Assembly: GCA_949317995.1 (NCBI GenBank)
Contig: OX439039.1
Span: 74,782,002-74,846,001 of the forward strand
DNA length: 64,000 nucleotides
Direction: 5' to 3'
Source: Acholoe squamosa
Lineage: Eukaryota; Annelida; Polychaeta; Phyllodocida; Polynoidae
Shown: positions 47,936 to 58,520 of the stretch, piece by piece
How the letters are laid out: every line of letters starts with the position of its first letter
Position numbering within the stretch: position 1 is the stretch's first letter
Position numbers and translations under genes: made by a program
The notes under the pieces: generated by a model
Database searches by the model: none
Told to the model about the DNA's origin: nothing
What the model saw: the letters and a program-made list of their open reading frames with translations, nothing else

Positions 47936-49303
47936 CCCTCTTTACAAAGTCCTCTAAGGATTATTCCCTTGGGCAATCATTGAATCAATGGGGATCTACA
48001 AAGGCGAGCTCTATCAAAATTCTCGTCATGTTAGATTTTGATATGTAGCATGATCAAAAAGGGCATGATCTCAAAAAGGCCACACACTGCATGTGAATGT
48101 CTAGAGGTATGTTGGTATGTCTAGTTCCTCTAAATGACACGTGATGGCGCTCCGGACTTTATAGGGGAAGGGGGCAGGGGAGGGGGTGGGGTACTGCAGC
48201 GATTGCAGCGACACCACGGGCGGGCAGGGGAGGCTCTGTAAGCAGTAAGGTACTAGTCAGTCAGCTGAATAACAATGGAGGGGGTAGGAGCAACGTGAAC
48301 TAGCCTCTACTCCTGCACTCCACACGGATTTAACACACTATAACACTACCACAGGCTAAGGCAGGCCGACCCAGGGCTAAATAGACGTGTTCTGTAAGGC
48401 CTGGTGGCAAATACAAGGAGTATCTCAGCGTGTCTAGGATAGAAACAGGGGTATATGGACCGAGGGGTGTCTTCAGCGGCCCTGCAGTCTCTCCCCCTCA
48501 TAGCTCCCTTGGTCGGGTTGCTGGGAGCCTGCTACTACTACAACTACTACTACTGAGGGGAGGTAGCCCCGGCCGTGGTGGTAGCTGCCGAGGTACCCTA
48601 GTGAATTAGGCCACGCTGCACCTTGCCTCCCTACCTCGCTGTAGTAAAGGGGTGGAGGAGAGAAAGGCTAGGGTCTGGTCTAGACTTAGCAGGCAAGGAT
48701 CAACAGTGAGGGACGCCTGTGTGGCTAGAGGATCTCACTGGAGAACACCATAGGAATAGAGATCCACTGACAGCCAAGGGAATCTGTGCAGTCCACAATC
48801 ACAGCGCAATACACATCACACCCAGTCTGAGTCTGGGGCATTTTGATAGTAGAGTTGGAGCTGGGGACGAGCCCCGTCAACCCCATCTTTCCTTCAGACC
48901 ACTGACTGTCAAGGATTGCCAGAGGCACTATCAACGCACAGGTCCAGTGCAGAGACTGTGTTAGATTTTCGTTTGGATGTAAAGAGTGACAGCCTACTGG
49001 AATACAGGGGCTCCAGAGAGGTTTTAAAGAAGACATTCACTTGGCACTTGAACAGAGGTGGGAGAATTAAGTGCTGTGTATAGATAAGGCATTTACACAG
49101 GAGGAATCTGCCATGTAAATTCATAATAACAGTACTGGAGTTCCCTATCATTTACAATTGTCAACACTGACAAAACAACACCCAGACCATCTTTAGGCTT
49201 AAGTACAGTACCACAAATCAGATCCCCTGGAGGAGACAGATAGAGACCACACAGGGCCATGCTGTGGCCATGCTGCGGACAGCAATGACCCGGAGTCAGC
49301 GTC
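47936..49303 (+). promoter_or_regulatory. possible promoter and 5' UTR of an alternative RGM transcript
   Basis: From about 48130 to 49290 the sequence lacks palindromic repeats and is GC-richer than the neighbouring intron, with GATGGCGCTCC near 48143, several GGAGG and CTGCAG words and a CTA triplet run (48531-48555). It directly precedes the open frame at 49304. An in-frame TGA at 49286-49288 ends any upstream extension. I infer an alternative promoter, and no TATA or initiator element is clear. Confidence 0.3.
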
Positions 49304-49673
49304 ATGCCCCTCTCCCGGCAGTCTCCAACCTGGCGACCCAACCCGTGGCCCTCCTCCGGTACTACCACCAAGACATTCTCTCTACCCCTGCTAAGACCTT
49401 TTACCTCCTGGGCTGCAAGGTCTCTCTTCCTCCTGGCCATGCTGGGGCCTTGGTTAGTGACCGGACCCATGCTGGCGGGAGGCCGGCCCTTTCCTTTCGG
49501 CACGACGGACGATGAGGACCTTCCTCTGGGACGAGGAGGTCGGGGAGGAGGCGGGGGGATCGCCGGGTTCCTGGAGGGTGAGGACTGTGGAAGCAGTGGA
49601 TGTGGGCCACAGTATGATCAGTATGACGATCAGTATGTGGATCCTGATGATGGGATGCTACCTGGGCTACTAG
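49304..49673 (+). CDS. candidate alternative first coding exon (or cassette exon) of RGM
   Basis: From the ATG at 49304 a frame of 123 codons runs to a donor, CTACTAG-GTGGGT (GT at 49674), leaving one base. This is exactly the phase needed to join the RGM exon at 53833, again making an alanine codon before ESCK. The first 39 residues are basic and proline-rich, residues 40-57 are hydrophobic (SLFLLAMLGPWLVTGPML) like a signal peptide, 76-88 are Gly/Arg-rich, C95 and C100 lie in an EDCGSSGC motif, and 103-117 are tyrosine- and aspartate-rich. Codon use is GC-rich, unlike the intron. Alternatively the acceptor CCTTGGTTAG (ending 49457) would make a 216-bp, frame-preserving cassette (49458-49673) between the signal exon and the main exon. 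The N-terminal segment has no counterpart I know in vertebrate RGMs. Confidence 0.5.
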
Positions 49674-49860
49674 GTGGGTATTTTGTTGGATGGGATGGTG
49701 AGGTGTTGGGTGATAAATGAGGTATATACCCTTCACATTATTTCCATGAATAGGCCTTTAATTTATATGCTTATTTCCTACTTCTCACTCTTCTGAATAT
49801 ACATGTACTATTTATTAACAAACTAACACACTGCCAGGCCGTAGTATACCAGACCTAATA
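49674..49860. other. RGM intron sequence
   Basis: Follows the candidate donor. It ends with the ATA target duplication of the next element. Confidence 0.5.
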
Positions 49861-50003
49861 GGGAACGTTCAACAATTATCTCACCGGTATTTAGGCATTT
49901 TTCAGGACCCACCCACCCCTTGTCACTGTTTTTGTATGGAACATAGAGAGGCACCCTAAGACCCCCCACCCCCTAAGCAGTTACGTAATTGTTGAACGTT
50001 CCC
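49861..50003. mobile_element. Harbinger-like MITE, copy 1
   Basis: The 18-bp ends GGGAACGTTCAACAATTA and TAATTGTTGAACGTTCCC are perfectly inverted, with ATA directly on both sides (49858-49860 and 50004-50006). 143 bp, non-coding. The interior, with TTTAGGCATTTTTCAGGACC and TTGTCACTGTTTTTGTATGG, matches 56161-56313 closely. A 3-bp duplication and GGG-starting ends point to the PIF/Harbinger group. Confidence 0.9.
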
Positions 50004-51499
50004 ATACTGATACAACATGTGTACAGTACACCATACGTGTGGATGCTTGTATTACCATAGAGTCTTAGAGAAGGTAGCCTCGTCAAAATATGTATTTAGA
50101 TGTATGTATTATTCAAAATGTGTGTCACTGTGTGATAATTACATGTGTAAGCTATAATTATGTTATAAAGATACATACTCTGTTGTCTATGATTGGTCAT
50201 GCCTGTGGTGACATTATACGTACCGCCAAGTACTGGCAGAACTTTCTCTTCATTGCCCTTTGTTTCCATGTGACACCAAACCTAGATCCACCCTAACCAA
50301 AGCACCATTAAAGTCAGCCACTGGTCATATTTGACAACCACTCATCTCACCCTTTCACACTCCTCAGCACGACTTCCGATCATACCTGCCCCCTACTCTC
50401 ACCCACCCAACACTGCTCAGTCCATCCTTTGTTCTAAGTTTCCTCTCTTAAACTACAGGGGTGTGGCAACTACAGTACACATCCCCTAAAAAATCGTACA
50501 TGTACAATTGTATAAGCCACAAGGATTCTCAATTCTCAAAAGTAGAGCGTACCCCCTTCTTCCTAGTATCGGAAGCCCCTTTTAGATTGAGCAACAGTGT
50601 AACCCCCCCCCCCCCCGGATATATCAGTGTCAAAAGTATTTTTTCAGAAGATTCTGCCAACCATGCATGAGACTTTGATTCAAAACCGAAATGCTTTCTG
50701 AAAGGGAGGGGGGGGGGTGGAATCCTCCTTACAAGACTCGCCCCAGTTCCCCTTTCTCACCTGTTGATGTGCATAGGAGGACTACCAGTATGTATATGTG
50801 AGAAGGTAAGGGGAGAAGGATGACACATAAAAGGCCCTACAGAACATCCCTTTTGCTTGTCTACTCTCATGTGTATATTTAGGGAGGGGGGGGGGGTGCA
50901 GAGGTCAGCACCTACTGGTGCCAGGGCCTGCTAGTCAGGAGATAACAGCAATCTATACCTGCCCCAATGTGTCATATGAATACCACAGGGTATCAGCTAG
51001 TCTTGATACTTTGCTGATAAGGCGGAAGGTAATACACTGATTAGACCTATCGATTGTGATAGATTGCTGTCAAGGCATCTGGAGGTGTGTTCATGTGTAG
51101 TGATATTGTCAACTTGAAAGCTGTACTGTGACGAGAGTTGAGGTGGCAGAAATGCTACAAATACCCCCTGGATGTTTAATACCATCACATGTCATTGTTG
51201 TCCAACACCATGTATATTTTGGTGAAGATATTATTTAAAAAATGGTGGCATCAGAGCGATGCTAGATTGAACAAATCAGATATTACTTTCAGCCAAGAAT
51301 CTACATCAAAATTGCTGTTCCTCATATCCCAATGTTCTACCCTAAAATTGACCATATAGACAATGCATACACATGCATGTGTGATATAAGTCATAGGGAA
51401 ATTCCACAGTTGAGGTGATGGAAAATAGAATCTACATCATACATCCAACCCCTCTAGGTAATATGAGCCTCCCCTTTCGACGACCAAGCCGTCTAGTAA
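50004..51499. other. RGM intron, nothing recognised
   Basis: A 14-C run at 50603-50616 and G-runs near 50710 and 50885. No exon. Confidence 0.5.
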
Positions 51500-51765
51500 C
51501 CCCCTTCTTTAGCCCTGTAAGGAACTTATGATCGCTCAAGGTCCATTGCCGTCAAGATGCACCTATGCAGTGCTAGCGAGTCTACTGTCTAGGACTGTAT
51601 GAGTGCATTATGACGATCCTCCAGGAATGGACAGACCCTGGAATGGCAGAATGATGGAGAATGCAGCCCTGGTTAGTATAGACTCTCCATGAGTCATGAA
51701 TGCATTGGTCCATCATGACGACCAATAACCATAATGCTTTAATGTGCTATGCAATACTTAAAGAT
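51500..51765. repeat. palindromic TTAA-family element, decayed
   Basis: CAAGATGCACCTATGCAGTG, GAATGCAGCCCTGGTTAGTA and ATGCATTGGTCCATCATGAC occur in family order. Termini are not recognisable beyond ATACTTAAAG near 51755. Confidence 0.5.
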
Positions 51766-51786
51766 CTACTACCCATGCTTGGTAGT

Positions 51787-51825
51787 CTCCCTCCTCCTCC
51801 CTCCCTCCCTCCCTCCCTCCCTCCC
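51787..51825. repeat. (CCCT)n microsatellite
   Basis: About nine CTCC/CCCT units. Confidence 0.9.
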
Positions 51826-53832
51826 ACACAAAGTTGTTTATTTGAGTCAGTTGTCAAGTGGGTGAAGTATCTCCAAGTCACCCCCTGAACTCTCGAGTTC
51901 TTTTCTTCTTTTTGCACCATACGACAAAAAGAAAAAGTGGAAGAAAATGTCCATCTTCTCCACTCAATTGTGTGTGTGAGGATGCCGTAGGCTTTGGTAG
52001 TAACATTTTCCATTTGTGTCCTGATGATGCTTGTTATCTAAGCTGCAGCGATGGCGAGTAACTCGCCTGTTTATGATACCACAGCTCCAGTAACGATGTG
52101 TCTCAAAACAGAAATAATGTACTAACCTACAGTTGATGGCACTGATCGTTTAATACTTAGAGTAGTGTGCTCCCCTTGAATGGTTTGATAGTGAGGGAAA
52201 TTGAGGGTTGTATATAATGTTTTTCTCCCTGATAATAAAGGACTTCTCAAGAGAGCTCCCTTCTTTCCTCTACCTGGTACCTCCTGCCATAAAGACTGAA
52301 GACATTTATGGGAGCTGAGGGGGGCCTCCTAAAGGCCATAAACATCAACAAAAATCAATACAATTTTCTTCTCGCCTTCTATATTTATACACACTGAGGT
52401 CAGTCGGTATTAGCAGATCGATAATTTAATATATTTTTTTTTACTGCCAAGTCAATAACCTTATTTCAGTGCAGGAAGGGCCTGTCATGGGTTCACTTGA
52501 AAATTGGTATCGACTACTTATCATTTGAACAGACAGCTGAGACACAGAACTAGCAATTTAGATTAAAAGTCTGACTTCGTTGTTGACTTGTTTTAGAGCC
52601 ATTTACATCGACATATAGAGGGGTTGCCAAATACAATTAAACTGTGACTATCTTTGGCATTCTGAATGTCCTATTTGGAAGAGGTTGTAAAGTCACTAGG
52701 GAAATAAGAAAGGTTCATAGAATGCACTGAGAATGCTGTACCTAAGTCTAAAAGAGAGTGGTATCTATATACAGACATGTATAATGCATCCCAGTTATCA
52801 CCAAATATGCCTTGTCTTGTAGTTTAATAGTTATACAGTGTTCATCGACTAAACTATGCCAAGTAGCTTTTAGGCTACAACAAAGGTTCAACACAGACAC
52901 TTTGCCATTTAATCTGTAAGTTATCTACTTGAACCAAGGGACAAAATGTTTACAAAGTTCACTTTGTAGATAAGGAGAGATTGGGTAACCCTGGCTGTCA
53001 GTTTTTGCATCTCTACTGAGGAATCTAGTTCAGTGTTGCTGAGGAAATAATAGTGGGATTCTTTTCTTTTTCTTTTTTTTTTTTTTAGATAATGATATAT
53101 GGAAGCTGTACTCTGTTGACTGATTCAGAGCAAGGCAAGAAATTATGTTTCATGTATACCTGGTACTGCCTCTTTTTCGTAGAAATCCATGTTATTGTCA
53201 ATAGGACTCTGCCCTCAATACTGTAGCCATTTTATGAGTTAGGATGATGTCTGTAAAAAGCCCATCATTTGCCATTTTGGTCCATTATTTTTCCATATTA
53301 CATTAGTATGAAAATGTGTGCTAGCCCGGGGTGCTAGCATTGAAGTGTCTACTTCCAAGTATTGTATCAGATGGGGCTTAGAAATTTACATTCTGCTCAT
53401 GTCACTCTGGCTACCAGAGATAGCAGAGTCAGAATTAAGATAACACTGCTTTATATAGGTAGATAAACACACCACTCTGGTAGCTCTTACAATTGTTGTA
53501 TCCATAGTGGTTATCATAGATAGGAGCCAATATCTAGGCCTCCATAGGATAGAGTTTGTATTTGTGCAAGCTAGATTTGTAACTAAATCTGATTCACTGA
53601 ATTTGCCATGTTTTCTTCATGCATTCTTCTCCAGAAATGACTAGTTTTCCACTGGAATTGAACCGGGAGTGGCAATGCAATGTGCAATAAACATTTGATA
53701 TGAGCCTCCAAAGTTTTGAATTCCCAAATTTCTGAGGAGAAATTGATGATAACAAAAGTCAAAAATATTTGAAAAAAGTCTGATTGTAAGTTCAATCTGT
53801 ACTAAAGTCAATGTTTGTTTTCTCCCCAACAG
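51826..53832. other. RGM intron, 3' part
   Basis: AT-rich with a T-tract near 53072. It ends in the acceptor TTTGTTTTCTCCCCAACAG (AG at 53831-53832) with a good pyrimidine tract. A GCGATGGCGAGTAACTCGCC palindrome near 52050 is a fragment of the TTAA family. Confidence 0.6.
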
Positions 53833-54371
53833 CCGAGAGTTGTAAATTGGACGGTTGCTGGCAGCTCTACCAAACAGCACAGACAAGCCTTGGTCTTGGA
53901 GACGGCTTCTCAGCCTCCAGGGATGACTCTACCCCATCCCCACAGGCTCTAAGGGACAGGTGTATAGCACTAAGGACGTACCGCCGCTGTATAGACAATA
54001 TGACAAGGTGCAAAGGCAACCTTAACTACCATACCTCACACCAAGTTGTACAGGCTAAAATGAGGCAGTTTAATTGCACCATTTCAGGACCTGTTTTTGA
54101 TGGGGCAGCTGCTCCTCCAGGGCGGGGAGGCCCTGGGGGGTACAGAGGGGGCCGGGGGCAGGCTCGGCCCCAGGTGTGTTCATATGCAGGACGTAAGGAG
54201 CATAAACACTGTGGATTGTTTGGGGATCCACATTTAAGGACGTTTGATGATAAATTCCAGACGTGTAAGGTGCAGGGGGCTTGGCCCTTGTTGGACAATC
54301 AGTATCTTACTGTGCAGGTCACTAATGACCCTGTTGGAGTATGGGAGGGCACAGCCACAGCTACAAGCAAG
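53833..54371 (+). CDS. repulsive guidance molecule (RGM), N-terminal domain and GDPH exon
   Basis: RGMs are GPI-anchored cell-surface proteins that bind neogenin and act as BMP co-receptors. This 539-bp exon lies between a strong acceptor (CCCCAACAG) and a consensus donor (AGCAAG-GTAAGG). Numbered from the signal exon it covers residues 33-212. Eight cysteines before the cleavage site (36, 41, 76, 85, 92, 114, 148, 159) follow the vertebrate order, including CK-x-x-x-C and FNC. CGLFGDPHLRTF (159-170) holds the Asp-Pro bond (164-165) at which RGMs self-cleave. FQTCKVQGAWPLLDN-QYL (174-191) and QVTN then ATATSK are nearly vertebrate-like. NMT (88) and NCT (113) are likely N-glycosylation sites. 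The usual RGD is replaced by KGN (93-95). A Gly/Arg-rich insert lies at 127-145. The remaining D-type domain and the GPI signal, which start after ATATSK in the family, are not found downstream, so the gene continues beyond the window. Confidence 0.97.
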
Positions 54372-55423
54372 GTAAGGATTGTTAATATTTCTAAACTTTG
54401 ATTAGAAAACCCTTCAGGGATGAAAGTCTTCAGGGATTTCCCTGATTTCAGGAAACTGAAGCTCCAAGACTATACATTCATATAAAAGCTAAGGTTTTTG
54501 GACAAATATTGGACAATTTCAGGGAATTTCGTGCTCTTTCATCCCTGAACCTTCATAATGTGTGTTGCAATAAGCTTGCTGAAAAATGTTTGATAAAGGG
54601 ATAAAGTATCCTTTAGGTGGAATCAGAGAGTTCAGCCTCTTTGGTGGACCTCAAAAGGAATATGATGAAATTTAACATTGAAATGAAAACAAAACAAGTC
54701 AAATTTTTATTACAGATGGTTGGGCCAATAGTTTGCTTTTATTTGAATATTGGAGAAAAAAAAACTGGTGTTCATGTATTTATACAAATTGACTTTGTAC
54801 CATGGATAATCTGAACATGGATAATTGACACTGGTAAAAATAAGGTCGGCGTTTGACTTCTGATGCCACTGTCATAAGGGCACAATTACATGTACAGTAC
54901 AGGTGTGCTAATGTAAATCATGTACTACAAATTATTTGACTCATATTAGACATTTACAAATTCAGTTGAAAAAAAGAGTAAATTTAACTGAATAATGTAA
55001 GGTCAATTATGTCATTTACATTAAAGTCAAAAGCCATATATTCCAACCATTCTCCCAACAACACATGTATTTGAGACATGCTGAAACTCCATTACTTTGT
55101 CAATCAAAGACCCAATGGGCCTCTGTAATGAGCACTTGCCTGACATATGAGGAAATGGTATGAGTTGGAATCGTTAAATGTTCCTAGACGTAGCCCAGGG
55201 GTGTGCAATTAGGACTTATTACTCGGCTCAGGCAGGGGAATGACTTAAACGATCTGTGCATGGAGGATATGTACGTGGACCTTTAAGTTTAGCTCTTCCA
55301 GGGTCTCGTAATGGCTCAAAACTTAATGTATGTTTGTGTGTCACCAAGAAGATCCAATGCAGTGCTGGCGAGTCTAACCCACCAAGGCATTGGTTGTAGA
55401 CGTCAGACCCTCAGAGGTTCATC
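54372..55423. other. RGM intron, with fragments of repeats
   Basis: TTCAGGGATTTCCCTGATTT near 54431, and its partial inverse near 54520-54550, resemble ends of the 470-bp element at 37018. A GATCCAATGCAGTGCTGGCG fragment near 55351 is from the TTAA family. No exon. Confidence 0.5.
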
Positions 55424-55560
55424 TACTTTCAGAGGTTCAGAGGCTCCTCAAATTTAGACTTAAGTTTCATATGTTGAGAAATCCTTCCACTTGTGAAGTG
55501 TTCAAGGGTCCTAAAATTTCATACCTTGGACCAACACCCAACGGAGACCTCTGGGTGGAC
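55424..55560. repeat. dispersed module shared with 33805-33950
   Basis: AGGTTCATCTACTTTCAGAG, CTTCCACTTGTGAAGTGTTC, AAGGG and GGACCAACACCCAAC occur in the same order and spacing as in the element at 33553-33971. Here the flanking termini are decayed. Confidence 0.75.
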
Positions 55561-55887
55561 CCTGCTTAGTTCTCTGCTTGAGTTTATCTCAAGTTGAATA
55601 CGACAGTCCCATAGGTTTAACCAAGAACCTCTGTATCACACCCCCTAATGTGATAACCCTTCCCCGTATCACACTGCAAGGTAGATCATTGCAAATGGTC
55701 ACATAACTGATGATGAAATGATCACTAATGCCAAATAAATGAATTTTTGAACATTTCTGACAAAAATAACTTGAGATAAATACAAAGGAATACTCGTATT
55801 AGTCCGCACTGAGGATGTCTATGTATCAACACCGTTAGATTGGCATGATGCGTTGATGTAGCGCTGCGCTGCTTTCATGCATTATAG
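55561..55887. other. RGM intron with decayed TTAA-family fragment
   Basis: GGCATGATGCGTTGATGTAG and CTGCTTTCATGCATTATAGG near 55845-55885 are family hairpin arms. The rest is unremarkable. Confidence 0.45.
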
Positions 55888-56100
55888 GAAGTGAGTGAGT
55901 AATAGATGTTTAACGCCATTTCGACAGCTAAGGTCATATTCATGGCGAGAACGACATCACACAATTTCACAGGGGAATGTGTCAGTGCCCGCGCATATGT
56001 GCACCACACACATCCCGAGGGGATAGGAAAGAGGAGAAATAGACCCTTTTAAGTGGGCCAGGGAAGCCCGTGCATTATAGGGACAAATGTACATGATATA
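55888..56100. repeat. GTGAGTGAGT-headed SINE-like repeat
   Basis: AAGTGAGTGAGTAATAGATG then TTTAACGCCATTTCGACAGC resembles a repeat head I associate with molluscan genomes (GTGAGTGAGT followed by TTTAACGCC). It continues through a CpG-containing body to about 56080. The right end is not defined and no tail is evident. Family assignment is from memory and tentative. Confidence 0.4.
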
Positions 56101-56160
56101 TTAAGGTATTATGGGACTGTGGGCCTCTATAAATGGCATCCACTCATACTTGTGCTTTAA

Positions 56161-56313
56161 GGGAACGCTCAACAATTATGTCACTGTTATTTAGGCATTT
56201 TTTCAGGACCCACCCACCCCCTTGTCACTGTTTTTGTATGGAACCTATAGAGGAACCCAAAGACCCCCCACACACGCACACCCTAAGCAGTGACGTATTT
56301 GTTGTACGTTCCC
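56161..56313. mobile_element. Harbinger-like MITE, copy 2
   Basis: The ends GGGAACGCTCAACAATTA and ATTTGTTGTACGTTCCC are imperfectly inverted, flanked directly by TAA on both sides (56158-56160 and 56314-56316). It is 153 bp and differs from the copy at 49861 mainly by an ACACACGCACA insertion and a few substitutions. Confidence 0.9.
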
Positions 56314-56316
56314 TAA

Positions 56317-57186
56317 AGATTAAGAAATTCTAGCAAGAACTAAAGAAAAAAAAGAAAAGAGTACTGAATGTTTTTAAGGCAATTAATCATTTAAATTGTC
56401 GGCTATTAACTTGTTTATTGCATGTCAGCTTTGGCACAGCTGAAAAAATAGACGAAGGTTAAGGGAAAACATGTGACAGGATCTGCGAAAGAGGCCCTTT
56501 AGTGCAGGGTGCATTTAGGTCCTTTTTCCCAGTACATGTCACACATGGCGATAAGGGCAAAAAGGATTCACAAGCTTTGGACTGAACTTGAGAATGTCAT
56601 GTAATTCTGACATGGGCTCTATTAGATGACACTGCTCAAAATAGAGAAGCTGTTTTCACTACAAGCAATGCATCCTTTTATACTCGTAGATATGCAAGTG
56701 TAGGGGAAGTGATACATCAAATGATTTGATTAAAACCTATTGGTTCAATGGAGGGGCGGGTAGTAGTAGATTATTCAGAGCATGAGTAAGAGTTCTTTGG
56801 GTTGATTGTCAATGTCAGGGAAACTGTTAGTGAAAGTAGACGACCCTTTGAATGATTTAAGTGCACTGGAGGCGGATCTTTGTACTCTTTACGATCGCTA
56901 CAAATGTATATCACAGTCCCACTAAGGGGCTACATGTATATTGAATGGTAGGTACACACGTCCAGTGATCCATATAGATCTATATGGCCAGGTTTAAGGT
57001 TAGCAGATGCGAGGGATAACCTGACCACCCCAGTTTTAGCAGCCGAGTATAAAAGGATCGAAGGTGTATAATTTGTCTCTTGGACCCCTTTTGATTAACC
57101 ACCCAATGCCATGTTGAGGGCCATTGATCCAATCGTCCGCCATGTTGTTGGCCACAAACCTCATGTTGATATTGCATGCTGACCTG
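56317..57186. other. RGM intron, nothing recognised
   Basis: AT-rich with no repeat or exon noted. Confidence 0.5.
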
Positions 57187-57290
57187 CCACTAGGGGCAGC
57201 ACCAGTTGGTCCATTCCCACCCACCAGAGGGCGCGCCAAGGCCACCTCGCGGCCGACAGGTGCACTACCACTGGCCACCTAGCGGCGAGC
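57187..57290. promoter_or_regulatory. cluster of CTCF-like sites
   Basis: CCACCAGAGGGCGC (57221-57234) fits the degenerate CTCF consensus CCASYAGRKGGCRS at every position. CCACTAGGGGCAGC (57187-57200) is one G short of it, and CCACCTAGCGGCGAGC (57275-57290) is a weaker relative. The segment is also CpG-rich relative to the intron. CTCF is conserved across bilaterians, but binding here is inference. Confidence 0.45.
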
Positions 57291-58292
57291 AGCTTCATCA
57301 GCGTCCCAGAGATGCTCTGAGTGAATGATTACATGTGTTGTATCTCCTGACAGCGTTACTACACACATCGACGGCTCATTTCAGTTTAAATCAAGAGAAA
57401 AGTTTTCAATGGGGATAAACATGGTACCTGGACCGTCACCACAGCTATATTCAGGTTGAATTTACTGTAATGTTTGCACATCTAGAATGCATTGCTTCTC
57501 AGAGTGTCATAGTCAGCAAAATATGAAACAATGTACTCCATTCACCACAAAATACATTTATGCTACCTCATAAAGTAGGTCATGTCAAAAAGGACCAATA
57601 TGTTAATAACCATCACTGATCTTGAGAGGTGTTGGCGATTAACTCGCCTTCGCTGCATCAGGGCATTATGCCCACCCTTCGGAGCATTTAATATCCCATC
57701 GACTCGTTAAAACATGGTGCATATTGAACTCGAGCACGACCGAGTTACTCCCTGAGCTGCATTAATAGATCCTTCTGTCAAAAGACAATAATGCATTCAA
57801 ACACAATGCTGTCCATACAGAACTATCAAACACAGCTATTCCATCATGTTGTGGTCATCCAGTGTTGTAGCTTCAGTTCCCATGGTGGTACATTTGTAGT
57901 AGGACAGGTAAAACGTGATGATTTATTCACCAGATTGTTGCCTCCACTTCTATAGGACACGTCCATTCAGGCTAGAGCCTATTGCTTCCATGCAGGTAGA
58001 CAAAAACCTACTTTTCCCATGTGTCTGGGGTGAATATATCCTACCCGTACATGTCATGGGTGATAACTCATCCTATGAAAGGCGAATATGGTCGATTCTC
58101 ACGGGTTTGGCCAATGTCTAACCCACAGAAAAGTTGAGAGCTTTTGCTGTAATGTGCATCAGAGGATACAGCATCAGGCAACACACAGTGACACCCAGTC
58201 CCAACATCAGCACTGAAATCTAGCCACATAGGCTAATGGCATGAGCAATGGCAAGTCTACTCGGCAGCCCTGCATTTATGCACCATGACGGT
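57291..58292. other. RGM intron with degenerate palindromic fragments
   Basis: GTTGGCGATTAACTCGCC (57631-57648) and GAGTTACTCCCTGAGCTGCA near 57741 are decayed TTAA-family hairpins. No exon. Confidence 0.45.
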
Positions 58293-58520
58293 AATACCTC
58301 GCATCCATGTGGCACCCCACGTATAAGGCGCACCCTAGCTTGATAGAAGACTATACTATTATAAAGATACACCTGTTGCTTGATTTTGAGTAGTTTAGTA
58401 CTGCTCTATAGTATAAAACCCTAGCCTATAATACGCGCCCCAACTTTTCCTGATCCTATAAGGTGAACATGTACTAGGGGTCCCCCTAGCTTATCAACCG
58501 CGCCTTATACGCAAGGTATT
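58293..58520. mobile_element. inverted-repeat element with GTATAAGGCGC ends
   Basis: AATACCTCGCATCCATG and then CGTATAAGGCGC on the left face GCGCCTTATACGCAAGGTATT on the right. A second inner pair is TATAATACGCGCC. The element is 228 bp and non-coding. The end words resemble hAT-type miniature elements widespread in animals. No clear target duplication. Confidence 0.65.

Noticed and set aside
54026-54298. Minus-strand frame opposite the RGM exon
   Set aside because: It is the antisense shadow of a confidently recognised exon.
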